A DNA stretch of 64,000 bases, from assembly GCF_017573465.1 (NCBI RefSeq), contig NZ_JAGEPF010000014.1, forward strand, positions 240,375-304,374, in the 5' to 3' direction. Positions within the stretch are counted from its first letter, which is position 1. Each line of letters opens with the position of its first letter. The position numbers and the translations under genes were made by a program. Below the pieces are notes generated by a model. The model had not been told where the DNA came from. It was given only the letters and a program-made list of their open reading frames with translations, and did not search any database. The stretch is from Actinomadura violacea. GTDB lineage: Bacteria; Actinomycetota; Actinomycetes; Streptosporangiales; Streptosporangiaceae. Below are positions 58,150 to 64,000 of the stretch, piece by piece.

Positions 58150-58573
58150 TCAGAGCAAGCGGTCCTGTTCGGGCTCTCCAACCTTGCGAAGTGTCCCGAG
58201 GACCGGCGCCAGCTCCTTCCACACCTGGTCGTATCCACCTGCTTCGCTCCACTGCTCCCACAGGTCGCTACCGGGCGAATGCGCTCGCTCCACCGCCACC
58301 ACCGCCTCGGCAGCAAGCTCATCCAGAAGGCCGGTCGTCAACGACGCCGTCCACGGTTCATCCTCGGCGTCCGGCATGACACCTGCCAGCAGCGAGGCCG
58401 CCACCACCGCCTGCGTGCCCTCAACGAATTCGATGTGTCCCTGGCCCCCCCGACACCCGCAGAATGGCCGCCTTCAAACGCTCGCCACGCAACTGAGCGT
58501 CGCAGGGCTCAAGGTCATCGAAGAAGTCCATCGCCGTGTCTTCATCGAACGGTCCCTTACCCCAAGTTCCCAT
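58150..58573 (-). pseudogene. DUF4259 gene with +1 frameshift in a G-run
   Basis: The gene starts at ATG 58573 with the DUF4259 hallmark MGTWGKGPFDEDTAMDFFDD and continues to LKAAILRVSGG. It then leaves the frame and ends early. The rest of the domain reads on in the next frame (GHIEFVEGTQAVVAASLLAG to PEQDRLL) down to 58150. The switch is at seven consecutive Gs of the coding strand (Cs at 58445-58451). Six Gs would restore a 140-residue protein. DUF4259 proteins often occur near toxin-immunity genes. Confidence 0.8.
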
Positions 58574-58979
58574 GGCCGCATGGTTACATCAGCTGAGGAC
58601 AGAGCCCGCTCAGAACGCTCGCAAGGCACCGCATCCCGATCTGCTACAAGGCGAAACGGACGCGCATCCCTCCGGGTGCTCGTTCGCGCGAATGGCTGAC
58701 CGTTTACTCTCTGGCATGCGGTGGGGTCGTCCGCACGGTAAAGGACGGGACCCGGGGTGCGGACGGGGCCGTCTGCCTCGCCGCTTCTGGTGCGGCGGTG
58801 CGTCCCCTGAGCGGACCGGCCCGGCGACCGGCAAGCCCGGCCGAGCACCGATGCGCGGCCCGGCGCGGCAGCCCGGTGACCGGCGCCCACGCTGCACGCT
58901 CCGGGCGGCCAAGCGCGGGGCCGCGCAGCGGCCCAAGCGCCGCCGCCCCTTGACGGTGAGACGGCGGCGGCGAAGTTCA
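58574..58979. other. No recognisable gene
   Basis: This 406-base stretch between the DUF4259 start and the integrase remnant has no frame that looks like protein. The last part (from about 58950) may be the worn N-terminal side of the integrase, since ETAAAKFINGVTR precedes SVFRSCLDHAVEL with a frame change. Confidence 0.4.
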
Positions 58980-59677
58980 TCAACGGCGTCACTCGGTGTT
59001 CCGCTCCTGCCTGGACCATGCCGTTGAACTCAAGGTCTTCCCAGTGAATCCGCTCAACGACGTGCGGTGGGAGCTGCCCAAGACAGTCACCGAGACCGGC
59101 CGCCGGTACGCAATGGACGGATGACGGCCGGTACCACCAACCTCGCAGCCTCAAGGCTTGGGCGGACGGTGTGAGGCGTCCCGTTCCGGCCAGTCCTGAA
59201 CTGGTCGCCATCCTGCGAGCGCACATCGAGCGCTTCGGGACGGCTGAGGACGGCCGACTGTTCCGCAGCGAGCGTGGGAACCGGCTGGCGCCTGTCAGTT
59301 ACGAGACGATCTGGCGGCGGGCTCGTGAACATGTCCTCACTCCTGCCCAGCTCGCTACGCCGCTGGCGGAGCGGCCGTACGACTTGCAGCACGCGTGCCT
59401 GTCGCTGTGGCTGAGCGGAGGTGTCCCGGCGGAGAGCGTTGCTGCTCGTGCCGGGCACTCCATCGCCGTGTTGCAGAGCACGTATGCTCACTGCATCGAC
59501 GGCGATGAGGACATCATGAACCGGCGCATCGATGCAGCGCTGGGGGCTCCTCCTACTCCGGCCGCGGAACGCGCGGAACGGATCGCCACCCCCACCCCCC
59601 ACCCTCGGGCACGTGTTCCGCGAATACCGGCGCACGATCGCACACAACGGAGCACATCGACACATGCCCGGCAGTGA
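58980..59677 (+). pseudogene. Degraded tyrosine recombinase (integrase)
   Basis: The first piece is core-binding-domain sequence (SVFRSCLDHAVELKVFPVNP, then VRWELPKTVTETGRRYAM), which stops at 59122. The catalytic domain resumes in another frame (DDGRYHQPRSLKAWADGVRR, PASPELVAILRAHIERFG) and runs to the end. The segment between, with the first catalytic Arg, is deleted. The HxxR-region motif reads YDLQHACLSLW instead of YDLRH, so the second catalytic Arg is lost as well. GHSIAVLQSTYAHC carries the last His and Tyr. It cannot be active. Confidence 0.8.
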
Positions 59678-59683
59678 GTCTCG

Positions 59684-59720
59684 ACCCTCCGGCGCAGGTC
59701 AGAGCGAGTCTGAGCAAGTA
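59684..59720 (+). repeat. 37-bp direct repeat, copy 2
   Basis: Matches 57569-57605 in 36 of 37 positions. It lies just after the integrase remnant, 2.1 kb from copy 1, in the same orientation. Confidence 0.85.
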
Positions 59721-59770
59721 GGCGAAGACGACTCCGGCGAGGGTGCGCGGCGCTTGCACTCGGCAGGGTA

Positions 59771-59813
59771 GAGTGCTAAAAAACGGTTGGCACTCTACTG
59801 TGGAGAGTGACAG
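59771..59813 (+). promoter_or_regulatory. CIRCE-like HrcA operator before groL
   Basis: TTGGCACTC (59787-59795), nine bases, then GAGTGACAG (59805-59813) follows the CIRCE layout TTAGCACTC-N9-GAGTGCTAA. A third half-site GAGTGCTAA (59771-59779) lies upstream and pairs with GCACTCT as well. This is the expected site for HrcA repression of chaperonin genes. Confidence 0.8.
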
Positions 59814-59944
59814 CTTCACAGTCTGGGTCGGGGCGACGAGGCCCCACTCCGGTGGCGGAATGGCAGCCGCCGGACGCGGGGCCGTCCGTCGCGGGCGTCG
59901 GCTCGATCCTTTAAGCCACCTTGTTCCGGGAGGACTAGGAGCCT

Positions 59945-61576
<1,632 letters not shown>

Positions 61577-61643
61577 GCAGGTCCGTGAGCCGCGCGATCG
61601 TGCGCGGCCGTCCGTGGCGGCGGCCGTACGATCGCAGGTGATG

Positions 61644-61675
61644 AGAGGGGCGGTTCCTCCGGGAACCGCCCCTCT
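61644..61675 (+). terminator. Strong terminator after groL
   Basis: A perfect 14-bp stem (61644-61657 with 61662-61675) with a TCCG loop, about 67 bases after the groL stop. Confidence 0.9.
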
Positions 61676-61698
61676 TGGTCTCTGCTGAAGGCGGCTTC

Positions 61699-62313
61699 GT
61701 GGTCTCTCTGCTCGACGCGCGGACGTTCCGCGTGCACAAGGATTCGGCGACCGATGAGCACGGTCGTCCGCTGGCGTCCGCCCAGGAGCGGGGGCGGACG
61801 GGCTGGCGCGGTGCGCTGGACGCGGCCGGTCCCGGCAGCGCCGCCGGCTTCGAGCGGACCGTGGACGTCGTCGATCCCCGGGGGCGTCCGCTGCTGACCG
61901 TGAGCCGGGCCTCCAGCCACGTCCGCAAGCCGGTGACGCATGTTCTGCGTCCGGACGGTGCGCGACTCGGCACCGTGGCGATCGCCTCTCGCAAGGGACG
62001 CCCGTACTACCCGTTCCACGACGCCTACGGAAACCTCGTAGGCGAGATGCGCACGGTGTCGCCGCGCACGGGGAAGCCCCGGACCAGGTTGCGCGCCGTC
62101 GCCGGCGCGTTGCAGACCTTCGTCGGCGGGACGTTCGACATCACCGACCGTCTCGGAACCGTGTACGGACGCGTCGACCCGGACGACCCGTGGCTCGCGA
62201 CCGAGGACGCTCCGCGCACCATCACCTTCGACCCGGGTACGCCGCAGCCGCTCCGCGTCCTCGGGCTCGCGTCCGCCGTCTGCCTCGCGGTCGTCCGCGG
62301 GCACGGCAGCTAG
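61699..62313 (+). CDS. LURP-one/scramblase-like beta-barrel protein
   Basis: About 204 residues. Alternating short strands with 'D..G' turns (VDVVDPRGRPLLTVSR, HVLRPDGARLGTVAIA, YPFHDAYGNLVGEMR, FDITDRLGTVYGRVD) and a hydrophobic C-terminal helix (VLGLASAVCLAVVRG) follow the Tubby-like LURP-one/phospholipid-scramblase-related fold. Function in bacteria is unknown. I chose GTG 61699, because the upstream TTG (61675) lies in the groL terminator. A second, divergent member of the same fold follows at 62598. Confidence 0.65.
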   Translation: MVSLLDARTFRVHKDSATDEHGRPLASAQERGRTGWRGALDAAGPGSAAGFERTVDVVDPRGRPLLTVSRASSHVRKPVTHVLRPDGARLGTVAIASRKGRPYYPFHDAYGNLVGEMRTVSPRTGKPRTRLRAVAGALQTFVGGTFDITDRLGTVYGRVDPDDPWLATEDAPRTITFDPGTPQPLRVLGLASAVCLAVVRGHGS

Positions 62314-62597
62314 CCGAAGCGGGCCCGCTCGGGAACGCGCCCGGAAGGCCGTCCGTTCGATCGGCGAGAGGCCGGTCTCGCGTTCGCCAGAGGAAGCTTT
62401 CCGCGCGGAATCGAATGACGGACGGGCGCGCAGGTCAGCGCCGTGGCCCGCCGGGGACGTCCATGCGGGGGCATGTGACCGCTTCCCCTGAGGGGCCGGT
62501 GTTGGCAGGATCGCCGCTTGGACGGCGCGTCCCGCACGCGCCGGCCGACGGACTCGGTGGACGGCCCGCGTGAGCGGCCGATGAGGCAGGAGAACGC

Positions 62598-63188
62598 GTG
62601 AGCGAAGTGTTCAGCTCCCCGACGCTCAAGGTGGAACAGCCGCGCAGGGGCCCGTTCGCCAAGTCGAGGTACCGCGTCCTCGACGAGGACGGAACCGTCC
62701 TGGCCGTCGCCGGCGAGACGGCGGAGAAGGGACGCGTGGAGGCCCTGCGGACGATCTTCCCCGGCAAGTCCGACCTCGACGCCCACATGGTCCTGCTGAC
62801 CACGCCCGGTGGCGAACCGCTGTACGTGGTGGACAAGCGGCGCGGGCGGGAGCTGACGGAGGTGCGCGGCTCCGAAGGGGAGCTCGTCGGCTCGTTCGTC
62901 ACCGAGCGCATCGGCCGCCGGTACGTCCTGAGGGACGGGGAGGGCGGCAGGCTCGGCTCGATCGCGGTGGACCTGCCGCGCAACAACTTCGAGGTGATGG
63001 ACACCGAGGGCGGCAAGGTCGCGCACGTCCGCAAGAAGTGGGCGGGCCTGGCCACCCACCTGCTGACCACGGCGGACAAGTACAGCGTCGAGATCTTCGA
63101 TCCGGTCGACGAGCCGCTGCGCACCATGGCCGTGATGACGGCGATCGTCATGGACCTGAACCTGCACGAATCGAAGGACATCACCTGA
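62598..63188 (+). CDS. LURP-one/scramblase-like beta-barrel protein
   Basis: A 196-residue protein of the same fold as its neighbour: SRYRVLDEDGTVLAVAGE, LLTTPGGEPLYVVDKRRG, VRGSEGELVGSFVTERIG and FEVMDTEGGKVAHVRKKW, then a final hydrophobic helix (PLRTMAVMTAIVMDLNLH). GTG 62598 follows GCAGGAGA. Such proteins bind to or scramble membrane lipids in eukaryotes; in actinomycetes they are uncharacterised. The 284 bases between it and the first member hold no gene. Confidence 0.75.
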   Translation: MSEVFSSPTLKVEQPRRGPFAKSRYRVLDEDGTVLAVAGETAEKGRVEALRTIFPGKSDLDAHMVLLTTPGGEPLYVVDKRRGRELTEVRGSEGELVGSFVTERIGRRYVLRDGEGGRLGSIAVDLPRNNFEVMDTEGGKVAHVRKKWAGLATHLLTTADKYSVEIFDPVDEPLRTMAVMTAIVMDLNLHESKDIT

Positions 63189-63406
63189 CCCGCGGCCAGG
63201 GCTCGCCGGCCTGACGGGCGCCTCCCGTCCCCGCGCGAGCCTTGCCGCCGGAAGGCCGGCAAGGAATTTTTCGCCCGCGACGGTACGCGTGGAATGCCCC
63301 TTTCTAAGGGCGCGTTCCAGGGCAAACCCCGAGGTCAGAGCCGCACGGCCGGGGAGGTCGGTGCCGGAAACGCCCGGCCCGTCCCACCCGGAGGCCGCGA
63401 GCCGGT

Positions 63407-63435
63407 TTGACGACGGCGGTCGGTGGGCATACTGT
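63407..63435 (+). promoter_or_regulatory. rRNA operon promoter P1
   Basis: TTGACG (63407-63412) and TACTGT (63430-63435) are separated by 17 bases, about 510 bases before 16S rRNA. It is the first of at least three tandem promoter-like units. Confidence 0.6.
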
Positions 63436-63560
63436 TCACTTCGCCCCACAGGGGAGCGGGACGCCGGAAGGCGGCCGGCCCGGCGGGGAAACCACCACTC
63501 AGCAGCCGACGCGGCTTTGCCGTGTCAGCCGTACGGTGATGGCGTCGGTAAGGCCCGATT

Positions 63561-63588
63561 TTGCAAATCGAGCCGGATCTGATGAAAT
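63561..63588 (+). promoter_or_regulatory. rRNA operon promoter P2
   Basis: TTGCAA (63561-63566) and TGAAAT (63583-63588) are separated by 16 bases. The block GGATCTGATGAAAT resembles GGATCTGATAAAGT of the next unit, so the two look like duplicates. Confidence 0.5.
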
Positions 63589-63650
63589 GGCAACACCGCC
63601 CGGAAGGGCCGCGCAAGCGGACCGGAAAGGCAATCGGAAAAGCCCGGAAA

Positions 63651-63678
63651 TTGACACTCCGAGCGGATCTGATAAAGT
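63651..63678 (+). promoter_or_regulatory. rRNA operon promoter P3
   Basis: TTGACA (63651-63656) and TAAAGT (63673-63678) are separated by 16 bases. It is the best match to a housekeeping promoter in the region and a likely target of CarD action. Confidence 0.7.
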
Positions 63679-63740
63679 AAGGATCAGTCGCCCCGGGGCG
63701 GGAAACGCGAAAGCGGATCCGGCGCGGTGGGTGTCCGTTT

Positions 63741-63760
63741 CTTGAGAACTCAACAGCGTG
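63741..63760 (+). promoter_or_regulatory. Conserved rRNA leader element
   Basis: CTTGAGAACTCAACAGCGTG matches the leader segment kept before 16S rRNA genes in many actinomycetes, thought to act in antitermination or processing. Confidence 0.7.
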
Positions 63761-63852
63761 TTAAAAGCCAGTGCCTTTATCGGTTCGGCCGGCATGGCCG
63801 GACCAACCCCGTGGCCATCCTCGTTTTCGGGGGTGGTGGGGATTTCTTTGAG

Positions 63853-63879
63853 GCAATACGATCCTTCGGGATCGTTTGC
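63853..63879 (+). other. Leader hairpin with UUCG tetraloop
   Basis: ACGATCC (63858-63864) pairs with GGATCGT (63869-63875) around a TTCG loop, extended by GCAA/TTGC. It is a stable hairpin in the pre-16S leader, probably for folding or RNase III processing. Confidence 0.6.
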
Positions 63880-63940
63880 TGGGATTTTCTTCTGAGGTTT
63901 GGCTGCTTCGGGGTTCGCCCCCCGGGTGGTCGTTTGGACC

Positions 63941-64000
63941 TTGATGGAGAGTTTGATCCTGGCTCAGGACGAACGCTGGCGGCGTGCTTAACACATGCAA
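63941..64000 (+). rRNA. 16S ribosomal RNA, 5' end (partial)
   Basis: GAGTTTGATCCTGGCTCAGG at 63949, followed by the universal 16S start (ACGAACGCTGGCGGCGTGCT and ACACATGCAA). The 5' end is estimated eight bases before GAGTTTGATC. The gene continues beyond the window. Confidence 0.97.

Overview
The window is chromosomal DNA of a high-GC Gram-positive actinomycete. Signs of this are very GC-rich codons, many GTG and TTG starts, CarD, a DUF3263 protein, a DUF2637 protein, an orphan mycosin, a PHO-box in front of a SenX3/RegX3 pair, a solo GroEL ending in GGM repeats, and the start of a 16S rRNA gene at the right edge. Gene order (phoU-senX3-regX3 ... carD-ispF ... cysS-rlmB, and thrC-thiS ... 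groL) matches streptomycetes and relatives. A Thermomonosporaceae/Actinomadura-like host is my best guess, by inference only.

Layout. 1-7.3 kb: conserved core with a TetR regulator, divergent phoU and senX3-regX3 around a PHO-box, two exported or membrane proteins, carD and ispF (no ispD between them). 7.4-15.1 kb: an insertion relative to the usual carD-isp-cysS-rlmB order, carrying a DUF2637 membrane protein, the end of tyrosine catabolism (fahA, hmgA), and an ECF42-type module in which the sigma factor reads in frame into an alpha/beta-hydrolase. 15.2-17.6 kb: cysS and rlmB. 17.7-24 kb: a sulfotransferase, a DMT exporter with paired operators, a second complete ECF42 module, and a cluster of SUKH-type immunity-like genes, one broken by one extra G. 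24-26 kb: a lipoprotein, a decayed stretch and tRNA-Thr(UGU). 26-35 kb: an ArsR plus Mg-type P-ATPase pair, a P450, a secreted lipase, an LLM oxidoreductase/hydrolase/HxlR group and ohr. 35-47 kb: remnants of a TetR/MFS pair, a DUF485-symporter pair, an orphan membrane mycosin, MarR, DUF3263 with otsB, PadR, and a second LLM gene divergent from an MmyB-type regulator. 47-54 kb: a Ser/Thr kinase divergent from an ECF sigma gene, a sulfotransferase, otsA and a CDF exporter.

53.9-64 kb: a SAM-I riboswitch precedes a ThrC-type PLP enzyme and a ThiS/MoaD sulfur carrier. It is followed by a decayed zone (GNAT remnant, two degraded integrase ends sharing a 37-bp repeat, a frameshifted DUF4259 gene), then groL behind a CIRCE-like element, two LURP-one-like proteins, and tandem rRNA promoters leading into 16S rRNA.

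The most interesting signals are the sigma-hydrolase fusion with two matching ECF42-type promoters in front of two paralogous modules, and the SAM riboswitch on thrC-thiS, which points to sulfur or methionine metabolism rather than plain threonine synthesis. Also notable is that two immunity-type genes are each broken by one extra G in a G-run.
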